From assembly GCF_019904295.1 (NCBI RefSeq), contig NZ_CP065359.1, positions 583,001 through 647,000 on the forward strand: a DNA stretch of 64,000 bases. The letters are read 5' to 3'. How positions within the stretch are numbered: position 1 is the first letter of the stretch; each line of letters starts with the position of its first letter. Origin of the DNA: Ruegeria sp. SCSIO 43209. GTDB lineage: Bacteria > Pseudomonadota > Alphaproteobacteria > Rhodobacterales > Rhodobacteraceae. The notes under the pieces are model-generated. The model saw only the letters and a list, made by a program, of their open reading frames with translations. It had not been told where the DNA came from and ran no database searches. The translations under genes and the position numbers were made by a program. Below are positions 26,372-33,760 of this stretch, piece after piece.

Positions 26372-26710
26372 ATGCAGACAGTAACAGAACTTCCCTTCTT
26401 CACTGCTCAGGCAGAATCTATCGTAACTGAGGCGCAAAAGAAGGAAATCATAGACTTATTGGCTGCCGATCCTGAATGCGGGGATGTGATTCCTGGCACG
26501 GGTGGAATTAGAAAGGTTAGAGTTGCCCTTCTGGGTAGAGGAAAGCGTGGTGGCGCACGGGTAGTTTACTATTACCTAGACGAAACCATACCAATATATG
26601 CTTTGGCTATCTATGCGAAGAACGTGCAGACTGACCTAACGCAGGAACAAAAGAAGGCTCTGGCTGCATTGGCGAGAGCAATCAAGAAAGAAGCAAGGAA
26701 CAAAGCATGA
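26372..26710 (+). CDS. RelE/HigB-family toxin
   Basis: A 112-residue protein with the RelE-type layout: TELPFFTAQAESIVTEAQ, then LLAADPECGDVIPGTGGIRKVRVALLG region, RGGARVVYYYLDETIPIYAL, and a C-terminal helix KKALAALARAIKKEA. RelE/HigB proteins cleave mRNA on or off the ribosome. No ribosome site precedes the ATG; transcription is predicted to start at it. The antitoxin gene overlaps its stop by ATGA. Confidence 0.85.
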   Translation: MQTVTELPFFTAQAESIVTEAQKKEIIDLLAADPECGDVIPGTGGIRKVRVALLGRGKRGGARVVYYYLDETIPIYALAIYAKNVQTDLTQEQKKALAALARAIKKEARNKA

Positions 26711-26982
26711 CACAGTTTGGTGACGACCTGATTCAAGCAATGAGTGAAGCCCTTGCCCATGTTAAGGGTGAAGGCCCTGGCGTCGTTCATGAGCCTGCCG
26801 ACCCGAAAGCTGTCCGCGCAAAAGCTAAGCTGACACAAAAAGAAATGGCCCCCCTTATGGGAATGTCAGTATCCGGTTACCGGAAGTGGGAGCAAGGTGA
26901 GCGCTCTGTAAGCGGGCCAGCAGAGGTGCTTCTTAAGGTGATTGAGAAAGAACCCGAGGCAGTCGCGCGGGCTCTGGCGTAA
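26707..26982 (+). CDS. HigA-like XRE antitoxin
   Basis: A 91-residue antitoxin with an HTH in the C-terminal half (AKLTQKEMAPLMGMSVSGYR, KWEQGERSVSGPAEVLL). The order toxin then antitoxin and this 'xR-x-x-x-K-LTQxE' pattern are typical of HigBA/RelE-XRE modules. It would neutralise the toxin and repress the promoter with the CCCCATTGGG sites. Confidence 0.87.
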   Translation: MTQFGDDLIQAMSEALAHVKGEGPGVVHEPADPKAVRAKAKLTQKEMAPLMGMSVSGYRKWEQGERSVSGPAEVLLKVIEKEPEAVARALA

Positions 26983-27085
26983 ATCGCAAACTGTGGCGGC
27001 ACTGCTGCAAAGCATCCGCATTAAGACCCTACCAAGGGCCACTGGCCATCAGGACGAAAGCAAGTCTCCGGCCAGTGCTGAATAC

Positions 27086-27113
27086 GGCCCCGCTTCGGCG
27101 GGGCCTTTGCTCT
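27086..27113 (+). terminator. Terminator after the toxin-antitoxin module
   Basis: GGCCCCGC (27086-27093), loop TTCG, GCGGGGCC (27098-27105), then TTTGCTCTT. Perfect 8-bp stem with a stable UUCG loop. Confidence 0.7.
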
Positions 27114-27130
27114 TCTAAGCTGTACTTTTA

Positions 27131-27448
27131 TCAATTTGATAAGTGGCCATTCTTCCGCTGTTGCCTACGCTCGCCCTTCCCAAGTTCCTTAAGAGCCTGT
27201 GCCGCTCTGCTTGCCGATGCCAGCATTTCGGCCTCGCTCGGATAACCGCGTAAGTCTCTGAAATCCACCATACGCGTTTTCGGCGGCTCCTTACATCTTT
27301 CAACCAACTCCCCGAGTTGGCTTTCATCCAAACGAATTACTCTGCCAATGCGGACCAAGAACCCGTGTTCTTCGGCGGCAGTGCGTAGAGAGCCTTTTGG
27401 TACGTTAAGAAGTTCGGCGGCTTGCTCGATGGTTAAGAGCTTAGTCAC
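27131..27448 (-). CDS. Excisionase-like HTH protein
   Basis: A 105-residue protein with an N-terminal winged-helix (TKLLTIEQAAELLNVPKGSL, then FLVRIGRVIRLDESQLGELV) of the MerR/Xis-like 'helix-turn-helix domain' family used by excisionases and island regulators. The C-terminal half is charged. It lies 32 bases downstream of the next gene on the same strand. It could be the directionality factor for the integrase or a transcription factor. Confidence 0.72.
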   Translation of the reverse strand: MTKLLTIEQAAELLNVPKGSLRTAAEEHGFLVRIGRVIRLDESQLGELVERCKEPPKTRMVDFRDLRGYPSEAEMLASASRAAQALKELGKGERRQQRKNGHLSN

Positions 27449-27480
27449 GCTTGTCTACCTCCAGTGTTCGGCTGCCTCAG

Positions 27481-28260
27481 TCATGAAAGCCGCTTATACG
27501 CCTTTCGCCGCTCCACAAAGGCAATATCACCCTCGGTACGCACGTTAACTAGCGCCGGTGGTATTATTGAGCGCTTGCCATCAGATTGAACTCGCTCGTG
27601 GGCGCGTCTCAGGTGAGGCCTCGGGCTGGCGCGTGCGCCGCCGCGATCCACGCTTTCTTTGGGGGAATTGAGCGCGGTTAGATACTCGCCTGCGTCAGTA
27701 TTGTAGTGTGCAGGTATCGGAGTTTTCCCGGCCCTTATACGCCTTTCGTTCTTGATGCTTGGCGCACGCTTCAAATCAATTCGGCACCCCCGCGTATTTA
27801 GGATTGCGACAGCGAGTGGGTAATTGGACATCGCTGCAAGTTCTTCAGTGTCGTCATCGCGCATAGCAGACTTGGCAATTACAATGCGAGTGCCGGTTTC
27901 GGTGTGTTGGAACACTAATTGGGACATGAAATGAACACGCCTGGGCATCACCATGTACTGATTGACCAAAATTCTGCCGTCAACATGCGGCCTAACTACC
28001 TCCAAAATGGTCAGCGGCTTCGTTTCCCCATCCGTCTCAAAGGTGGAGTAGTCCAGCACAAAGGCCCAGGGGTGCACCCCGAATGGCTGGAACACGTGAT
28101 CCTTGAGCCCCTCCAATACATCTACCACGCGCTCATGGTCCAAATTGGTCCGACTGAAGGTACCCAATGCAAAGATCCGGCCTTCATCAATAACTCCCTG
28201 CGGAACCACGTTGCGACCAACCAAATTGGGCATCATCTCTAATGTTCGGGACAGTTTCAT
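27481..28260 (-). CDS. Phage-type hypothetical protein, 259 residues
   Basis: A soluble protein with a C-terminal signature PRPHLRRAHERVQSDGKR followed by IIPPALVN. An 'HLRRGHxR...GKxxxVxPxxV' ending is common in uncharacterised prophage proteins of alphaproteobacteria. The first 150 residues contain beta-strands (FQPFGVHPWAFVLDYSTFE). Its ribosome site is weak. The function is unknown. Confidence 0.65.
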   Translation of the reverse strand: MKLSRTLEMMPNLVGRNVVPQGVIDEGRIFALGTFSRTNLDHERVVDVLEGLKDHVFQPFGVHPWAFVLDYSTFETDGETKPLTILEVVRPHVDGRILVNQYMVMPRRVHFMSQLVFQHTETGTRIVIAKSAMRDDDTEELAAMSNYPLAVAILNTRGCRIDLKRAPSIKNERRIRAGKTPIPAHYNTDAGEYLTALNSPKESVDRGGARASPRPHLRRAHERVQSDGKRSIIPPALVNVRTEGDIAFVERRKAYKRLS

Positions 28261-28385
28261 GACGGCATCATTGCCTCAAGTCTTAGCGGAGTGCCAGTAA
28301 CCAGTTGCTTCTATTTTGGATTTCCAAGTTGGGCTGGGTGACATTCGCAAGGATTGCATCACTGGGTAGCGCGGAGTTTAGCCTT

Positions 28386-28634
28386 ATGCCGGAACGAGAA
28401 GTGGTCTATGTCGTCATCGACAAGGCGAGAATTGAAAAACTAGAGCGTCAACTGAATCGCATCGCGGCTGCGCTGAATGTAGTGCTCAAACCAAAGCGCC
28501 AAGATTGGATAACTGTTCAGGAATGCGCCAAGCTAGTAGGCCGAAGTGAGTCCACGGTAAACCGCTGGGCGCGTGAGAGCAGAATTGAAGCAAAGTCTGT
28601 AGGTGGGCAGCGACTGGTCAGGAACCCCTGCTAA
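28386..28634 (+). CDS. Small coiled-coil / HTH protein
   Basis: An 82-residue protein: an N-terminal helix likely to dimerise (IDKARIEKLERQLNRIAAAL) and a C-terminal helix-turn-helix (WITVQECAKLVGRSESTVNR, WARESRIEAKSVGGQRLV). The start at 28386 is the first ATG; there is no strong ribosome site. Its stop codon lies inside the first of three tandem 9-bp repeats. Confidence 0.6.
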   Translation: MPEREVVYVVIDKARIEKLERQLNRIAAALNVVLKPKRQDWITVQECAKLVGRSESTVNRWARESRIEAKSVGGQRLVRNPC

Positions 28635-28656
28635 ATTCGCTAAACCTGCTAAACGT
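28630..28656 (+). repeat. Three tandem 9-bp repeats, GCTAAANNN (cluster 1)
   Basis: GCTAAATTC, GCTAAACCT, GCTAAACGT in direct tandem. The same triple pattern occurs at 44273-44299, 44317-44343 (inverted) and 45021-45047 in this island. Confidence 0.7.
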
Positions 28657-28770
28657 CGAAGGCGTAATTTAAGGTATTGCCGCTATAACGTCTCCTGAGT
28701 GACAAAATTCACTGTGATTGAACCACTAAGTTGATTGAGTACAGTGGATCAGTAACAAGGTGAGTTCCAA

Positions 28771-28977
28771 ATGAAGTTTATTCCCGCAACCGCCCAATCA
28801 GTCGTTGTCCATGCATACGAGCTGGCTGCCAACGACCAGGAAAAGAGCATGGCAATGTGGGCGGGTAGTCAACTCATGGCGCTTTACGATACGCGCTCGG
28901 TGCTTTTGCAGGAACATGCTGACATCTGGGCCGAGAAGCTCAAAACACGAGATCCTCTTTCTACGGCAAAGAGATGA
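28771..28977 (+). CDS. Hypothetical 68-residue protein
   Basis: A helical soluble protein (MKFIPATAQSVVVHAYELAA start). AAGGTGAG precedes the ATG at good distance. No family recognised. Confidence 0.55.
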   Translation: MKFIPATAQSVVVHAYELAANDQEKSMAMWAGSQLMALYDTRSVLLQEHADIWAEKLKTRDPLSTAKR

Positions 28978-29008
28978 AACCACGCACCACAGAAAACACG
29001 AGGGCGGC

Positions 29009-29131
29009 TTAGCCACCAACCTCACGTTCTTCATTACGTTCAAAATACCGCAAAGCAGCGTTTCCAACAGGCAATCCGATTAAGAACCCTACGACAAAGG
29101 AAACGATGTGGTATGCGATGACCTCAAGCAT
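29009..29131 (-). CDS. Hypothetical 40-residue membrane peptide
   Basis: MLEVIAYHIVSFVVGFLIGL then PVGNAALRYFERNEEREVGG: one transmembrane helix with a charged C-terminus. A TTGGAG site lies upstream of the ATG. The helix has a G-x3-G pattern (GFLIGLPVG) suited to helix packing. It may be an integral membrane micropeptide, but could also be chance. Confidence 0.45.
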   Translation of the reverse strand: MLEVIAYHIVSFVVGFLIGLPVGNAALRYFERNEEREVGG

Positions 29132-29211
29132 AGCGGGCTCCAAATTTCGAATCTGAGAGCAGGATTACCGAGGTTTCATGACAATTTGGCTACAGGCGCT
29201 GATACGTTTCT

Positions 29212-29337
29212 ATCCTAGGTGGCACTGCCCTAGGAGGAGTGGTTGGAAATCGGTTCGGTGGCGGAACAGGCAAGACCCTGGCGACAGCAGCGGGCGCAGG
29301 CGTCGGGATGTATGCAGGGCAATCAGCCTGTAACTAA
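29212..29337 (+). pseudogene. 3' fragment of a glycine-zipper lipoprotein gene
   Basis: The frame from ATC at 29212 to the TAA at 29337 encodes 41 residues, 39 of them identical to the C-terminus of the intact lipoprotein gene at 49827-50069 outside the island. The DNA differs mostly at third codon positions. The signal peptide and lipobox part is absent and the upstream sequence is unrelated, so it is a remnant. Confidence 0.8.
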
Positions 29338-29446
29338 CAAATTACGGAGGGCGACATCGCCAACGGAGCTAGCGCGGATTTGGCAGCCTAGCACTTAATG
29401 AATGGGCTGGCTAAACTAGCTGTCGACTAATCTGAACGGCTCGAAA

Positions 29447-29983
29447 CTATTGCCAAGACCATTTCCAACCAATGCGGGTTGTCTCATCAATACAGGTCTT
29501 AGGTTCACTTTCTATCCTCTCGGAGTATGGCTCACTACCACACGCGGCGGATCTTTTCGCAACATACACCGGACCCCATTTTGCCGGGATTGAGCAATGA
29601 TAGTTGTATTCGACGTGTCCCAGAAAGTCCTTTTTGCTATCCTCGCTTCTTGTTTCTTGCCCCCAAATGATTGACTCACCAACGGCTTGTTCTTTGCGTC
29701 GCTTTACATCATTGCACCAGGCCAACTGATTGTACCCTCCATCTCGCCAACCACTCGAACCGCGTACCGTTTCCGAATGCTGATAGCTTGATACACCGTG
29801 ACTTGGATCTGCGCATAGTTTGAACTCGTGTTCGCGGTAAGAAACTGTTTTTTCGTTAAACCCACATACTTCGCCACTAGTAACCAGCGCATACTTTGGT
29901 TCCACCAATGAAAGGACGCCAATCGCCAATCCTGCTAAAGCTAGGAAAAAAGTCATATATGGATGTTCAACAAACCAACGCAT
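29447..29983 (-). CDS. Membrane-anchored Cys-rich hypothetical protein
   Basis: A 178-residue protein with one N-terminal hydrophobic helix (MTFFLALAGLAIGVLSLVE) and then a polar extracytoplasmic domain with six Cys (GEVCGFNE, FKLCADP, AWCNDV, YHCSIP, AACGSE, KTCIDE), an even number suited to disulfides. Probably a secreted or inner-membrane-anchored periplasmic protein. No family recognised. Confidence 0.6.
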   Translation of the reverse strand: MRWFVEHPYMTFFLALAGLAIGVLSLVEPKYALVTSGEVCGFNEKTVSYREHEFKLCADPSHGVSSYQHSETVRGSSGWRDGGYNQLAWCNDVKRRKEQAVGESIIWGQETRSEDSKKDFLGHVEYNYHCSIPAKWGPVYVAKRSAACGSEPYSERIESEPKTCIDETTRIGWKWSWQ

Positions 29984-30101
29984 TGGGCACCTTAAGGTAG
30001 ATTTAGAAGTTCATGTGGTAGATTGAGCTCTGAAACTGCCACTCCTTTATACCTTTGTAAGCAGTCGAAGCGGGCACGTCCCTATTTCTCGTTGAAATAA
30101 C

Positions 30102-30968
30102 TTAGGGCTGAATTGAGAAGTTCGCGACTACCGGGCGATGGTCGGGGCCGCCAACCATCTCTGCATCGCAGAAAGCGCTATCAGTCTCGTGAATGGTAAC
30201 GTCTATCGTGTCGATGTTAGGGCCTCCTTTCAAAAAGAAGAGATCCAGCATGGAGTTGAAATCATCACTGCACTGGGTCTTTATCGGGTTCTGTGGGCGC
30301 TCCCACTTCACTACGCTTTCGAGAGTTTTGAAGGCATCCGAGCCTTGGTTGCCATCCGCGCTGGAAGGCTCGACTGGAATGTTGAAATCACCTGTCAAGA
30401 TGACCTGAACATCAGACCTTTCTATCCATGACTTGATGATTTCGGCTTGATGGGCTCGGGTATCTTTACCTTCTCCGCAGCACTTCAGGTGAACATTTCC
30501 GACATAGAATTCAACACCGGTATCTTTGTCTTGCAGACGAATGAACAATGCGCCGCGCAGGTTCCAGTCAGGCTCACCCAATCTGCCACCAACCGCGCCG
30601 GGCTTGGATCGAATGCCGTGAAGCTCGACGTTTTCGACCTGCCTAAACCGGGATGAGTTGTACACGATGGCGAGTTGGTCGTCTCGGCGGTGCTGCTGAG
30701 TAATAGTGCCACTCTCGCTAACTATTGCGCGATAGCTGCTTCTCCGACCAACCGCGCCAGCCGCTACTGTGTATTCCTCGACTGCTGTTAGGCCCGCTAC
30801 TTCCTGTAGCGCCCAAATATCGACCTTACCAATATTGCGTATGGTTCGGCTGACAATGAAGGGTTGCGTATCCGACGCAGATTCTGTGTTCAGTGTGCCT
30901 ACCTTGAAGTCCTGGGCAAAGACGGGAGTGGCAGAAAGAAAAGATACCAGTGCAATTAACCGCAACAT
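30102..30968 (-). CDS. Exported endonuclease/exonuclease/phosphatase-family protein
   Basis: A 288-residue protein with signal peptide (MLRLIALVSFLSATPVFAQ) and the EEP (DNase I-like) motifs in order: VGTLNTESAS, DIWALQEVAG, VGNVHLKC, LTGDFNIPVEP, and GGPDHRPVVANF. These supply the metal-binding Glu, Asn, Asp and the catalytic His. It likely cuts DNA or another phosphodiester outside the cytoplasm. The start at 30968 follows TTGGAG; the frame begins with a TTG four codons earlier. It is unusual cargo for a phage satellite. Confidence 0.85.
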   Translation of the reverse strand: MLRLIALVSFLSATPVFAQDFKVGTLNTESASDTQPFIVSRTIRNIGKVDIWALQEVAGLTAVEEYTVAAGAVGRRSSYRAIVSESGTITQQHRRDDQLAIVYNSSRFRQVENVELHGIRSKPGAVGGRLGEPDWNLRGALFIRLQDKDTGVEFYVGNVHLKCCGEGKDTRAHQAEIIKSWIERSDVQVILTGDFNIPVEPSSADGNQGSDAFKTLESVVKWERPQNPIKTQCSDDFNSMLDLFFLKGGPNIDTIDVTIHETDSAFCDAEMVGGPDHRPVVANFSIQP

Positions 30969-31128
30969 TTGAATCTCCAATAACTAATCAAAAAAGAATT
31001 TGAGTATTATACACTGATTCAAGTGGAACTTCGAAACTCAATCTCTTTCAGCAAAAGGTCACGGTGCTCAGACCCTGGTTGGTATCAGCAACCGGTGGTT
31101 CGACTATGTTGTCAAACAGTGCGGTTCT

Positions 31129-31593
31129 TCAGCTTAATGCCATGACCAACTCGACCTCGCCTTCGACAATCCTACCTGTCCGACTAAATCCAAACCGCTC
31201 ATAGAGCGGCAGTGCACCCCCAGGTTCATCGACCACGCTTATGACCAGATTTGCACGACCCTTTTCCTGAGCAAGAGCCTTTGCAAAATCCAATGCAGAA
31301 CGTCCAAAACCATTCCCCTGATAGGCTTGGTCAACCATGAGTCGCCAGATATACACCCTATCCGGGTCGTCACCTTCATCCAGATCCGCGTCGGGGTGCG
31401 ACATGTCCACGACTGCTAGTAGTCCGACAGGAGTTTCATCTTCCCAAATGCCGTAAATCTCGGAGCCAGGTTCGAACAACGATTGGGCCATTGTCATGAG
31501 GTTCGGCGCAACGAATGTCGTTTGGTCGTCGCGTACGCTCAGCGCCGCGATGGGACGGAGTGTCTCCCGCGTCAAAAGTCGAAGTTCAGGCAT
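31129..31593 (-). CDS. GNAT-family N-acetyltransferase
   Basis: A 154-residue acetyltransferase. The acetyl-CoA loop is VYIWRLMVDQAYQGNGFGRS (Q-x-x-G-x-G type), with the C-terminal block PLYERFGFSRTGR. The layout resembles the spermidine-acetyltransferase-like group (VGLLAVVDMS, then ...DDPDRVYIWRLMVD). The substrate is unknown; it could be a small molecule or a ribosomal or toxin target. Confidence 0.88.
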   Translation of the reverse strand: MPELRLLTRETLRPIAALSVRDDQTTFVAPNLMTMAQSLFEPGSEIYGIWEDETPVGLLAVVDMSHPDADLDEGDDPDRVYIWRLMVDQAYQGNGFGRSALDFAKALAQEKGRANLVISVVDEPGGALPLYERFGFSRTGRIVEGEVELVMALS

Positions 31594-31654
31594 ATGAACA
31601 TCCTATGCGAATAGGGCTGCTCTGTGAAGTTCGCCGGAGGGCGAAGATTGGTAT

Positions 31655-31692
31655 AAAAGGCCCCCCGCACCGGGCGCAGCCGGTGCAGGGCC
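31655..31692 (-). terminator. Terminator of the acidic-protein gene
   Basis: Reading the minus strand, GGCCC..GCACCGG pairs with CCGGTGC..GGGCC (31659-31692, 6-base loop) and is followed by CTTTTAT (31658-31652). It sits 7 bases after the stop of the gene at 31699-32070. Confidence 0.65.
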
Positions 31693-31698
31693 AGAACA

Positions 31699-32070
31699 CT
31701 AGCGAGTAATGCTATATGCAGTCGCTCGCAACAATTCAGCTATAGTGTTCCCGTAAGTCGTCATTAGCACTTGCAACAATTGATTATGTTGGTTCAGTTC
31801 TTCAGCCGTAAGGCTAAGCGTGCCACTCTCCATCAGTTCTTGCATGTCGCGCAACTTTTGCAGGTCCGCGAATTCGCCTAGAAATTCAGACGTCCATTCT
31901 GCATTTGGTGAATGATCCAACGAGTCTGCCCATTCTTCAAATCCAACATCCAAATCATTGGAATCCAAGTTCAAACCCAAATCATTGGAATTATTCTCAT
32001 AATCCTGCGATCCAGCTTCAATCACATATGAACTGTCCACGTCGAAAGTGACGTCACTAAAGTCAAACAT
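31699..32070 (-). CDS. Highly acidic small protein (possible DNA mimic)
   Basis: A 123-residue protein. Its first 71 residues hold 19 Asp/Glu and no Lys or Arg, and include two similar units (SNDLGLNLDSNDLDVG). The C-terminal part is a helical domain (KLRDMQELMESGTLSLTAEE). Such charge is typical of DNA-mimic inhibitors (Ocr, ArdA, some anti-CRISPRs) but also of secretion signals. It has its own terminator. No homologue recognised. Confidence 0.6.
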   Translation of the reverse strand: MFDFSDVTFDVDSSYVIEAGSQDYENNSNDLGLNLDSNDLDVGFEEWADSLDHSPNAEWTSEFLGEFADLQKLRDMQELMESGTLSLTAEELNQHNQLLQVLMTTYGNTIAELLRATAYSITR

Positions 32071-32314
32071 TGCCGCACTCCATTAACTTAAAGAACTCGG
32101 GAAGTGTTATTAATGAAGTCGCGTTATGGTTTGAAAAAGCCAAAGTTAACTTTGCTTAATGTGCGTTAATCCATTGCATCGCCATGGTATGCTAGCCAGC
32201 CCGACAGGTCATGAAGCATTGAGCCGACGCGTGTTTAGACCAAAACTGCCGCCTATCAGAATCACACGCTTTAAGGTAAGCACATCGTATTGATTTAAGC
32301 TTTGAGGTGTTTCC

Positions 32315-32482
32315 ATGACCACTGTACGCACCCCGACTGAATACCGTGCCGCCCTACGCGAAATTGAGTACCTGTGGGGATCAGAACCAGATACCGAGGA
32401 AGGCAAGCAACTCGTGGAGTATCTGGCAGCCGTTGAGCGATATGAACAACTAATCACGCCAGAGCCAGCGTTGCAGGGATAG
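32315..32482 (+). CDS. HigA N-terminal-like fragment, no HTH
   Basis: A 55-residue protein (MTTVRTPTEYRAALREIEYL, then WGSEPDTEEGKQLVEYLAAV). It matches the N-terminal part of HigA antitoxins, where an 'ALxxIexLwgaepgTpEGdeLe-L' helix pair binds the toxin, but it ends before the DNA-binding domain. GAGGTG lies 6 bases before the ATG. No partner toxin gene is adjacent. It may be a decayed antitoxin or a stand-alone decoy. Confidence 0.58.
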   Translation: MTTVRTPTEYRAALREIEYLWGSEPDTEEGKQLVEYLAAVERYEQLITPEPALQG

Positions 32483-32526
32483 CGCTCTTAGCGCCGGAGA
32501 GCGGCCTGTGTCGGGAACTGCGACCA

Positions 32527-33117
32527 ATGACATTGAATGGCTACATCGCATTCTTAACTTTCGATTTGGCCCTTGCGTCCATCTGCGCTAGCGCCTTGCT
32601 CCGATTGAGCTTTGTTGGCAATCCAAGGCATCAATCGCTCTTGGCCTTACTGGAGCTAGTGCTTTTGGTATGGGCGTTTTATACGGCGTTTTCGTACCTT
32701 TTTCTGACACCGGTATCCGTGTGGTGGTTAGTATTGATTGCATTCGCAATCTACCATTTCAGCCTCTTCTTAGTTTCAACCGATATGACAACTGCAGTTG
32801 TGTTTTCGATCACGCAATTCATAGTGATTTCATTATTGTCATTTTTTTTGCTAGTTGCGGCTTCTGGAAACGGCATCTTTCTTTCGCTTGCAAGCTCTTT
32901 GGCTATATTCGGATTAACTATAGCGGCACAAAAAATATATCATGCCGCCTTCACGTTGTATGGACATGAAATATCGGACGATGCGATGGAAGAGATAGAA
33001 AGCATTGGAGAGCTACCAGGACGCGAGCCATCACCCCTTGAGAAGCTATTTATAAAAGCTCTGGCAACGGCATTAGTACTGATAGTGTCGCTGCAATTAT
33101 TCGCGGCATGGTATTGA
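32527..33117 (+). CDS. Hypothetical polytopic membrane protein
   Basis: A 196-residue protein with about six hydrophobic segments (for example LLALLELVLLVWAFYTAF and ITQFIVISLLSFFLLVAA) and an acidic cytoplasmic loop (SDDAMEEIESIGELPG). It starts after a GGGA site. No family recognised. Base composition is AT-rich compared with the host genes. Confidence 0.58.
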   Translation: MTLNGYIAFLTFDLALASICASALLRLSFVGNPRHQSLLALLELVLLVWAFYTAFSYLFLTPVSVWWLVLIAFAIYHFSLFLVSTDMTTAVVFSITQFIVISLLSFFLLVAASGNGIFLSLASSLAIFGLTIAAQKIYHAAFTLYGHEISDDAMEEIESIGELPGREPSPLEKLFIKALATALVLIVSLQLFAAWY

Positions 33118-33118
33118 A

Positions 33119-33379
33119 CTAAATCGGTTTAGACCTTCGCTTCCGTGCGGCCATCTTGCGACAGCCTTCTTTGCAATACCTGGCGTCCACCCGTTTCCAT
33201 TCCGGCATGAGGTTGCCACAGTATGCGCAGTGCCAGCCCTTGGAATAGTTCTGCGCCAGCTTTTGGGCGCGCTGTGTGATCCGGTGCGCATTCTGCCACG
33301 GGTAGTGCGTGAAGCTGAGCCGCACATGGGGTGGGTTCAACTCTTCGATCCAGATTGTTGAATTATCGCGGTCGGTCAT
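33119..33379 (-). CDS. Small zinc-finger protein
   Basis: An 86-residue basic protein with CAYCGNLMPEWKRVDARYC then KEGCRKMAARKRR, a C-x2-C...C-x3-C zinc finger followed by a basic tail. This layout is seen in many short phage-encoded proteins related to HNH-less zinc ribbons. A nucleic-acid-binding role is likely; the exact role is unknown. Confidence 0.65.
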   Translation of the reverse strand: MTDRDNSTIWIEELNPPHVRLSFTHYPWQNAHRITQRAQKLAQNYSKGWHCAYCGNLMPEWKRVDARYCKEGCRKMAARKRRSKPI

Positions 33380-33562
33380 GCGTGTGTACCTTATCCGGGA
33401 ACTGCCTTTGATATTGCTGGGTAATCGTATTTAACTCCATGGCGCGCGGGCGGGCGGGTATTGGTCCCGAAACTCCTGTCTTTAGGGCCTCGCAAAACTC
33501 AAACCTGCCACTGCCGTGCCTCCTGTATGGACGTTGTGTGCCGGGGTGATTAGATTGTTGCC

Positions 33563-33760
33563 ATGAACCCAGCCGATCCCCCGTTAGCTCTGGAAGTGGC
33601 AGCAGGCATATTGATTGCCTACTGCGTGGTGTTCTGTGCCAAGAGTGCCGTTGCACATTGGCAGCGAGAGGAGGGAAACATGGCCGTTCTCATCGGCGCT
33701 GCTACTGTGCTGATTGGAGGGACGCTCATTCTTGGTGGCCTGGGAATAGTAATCCCATAG
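33563..33760 (+). CDS. Possible two-helix membrane peptide
   Basis: 65 residues with two hydrophobic helices (about residues 10-26 and 40-62), the second glycine-rich (VLIGGTLILGGLGIVI). The 3' end overlaps by 35 bases the end of the large convergent phage gene. The start signal is weak. It has the size of a small pinholin or holin but no lysis genes accompany it. Confidence 0.4.
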   Translation: MNPADPPLALEVAAGILIAYCVVFCAKSAVAHWQREEGNMAVLIGAATVLIGGTLILGGLGIVIP

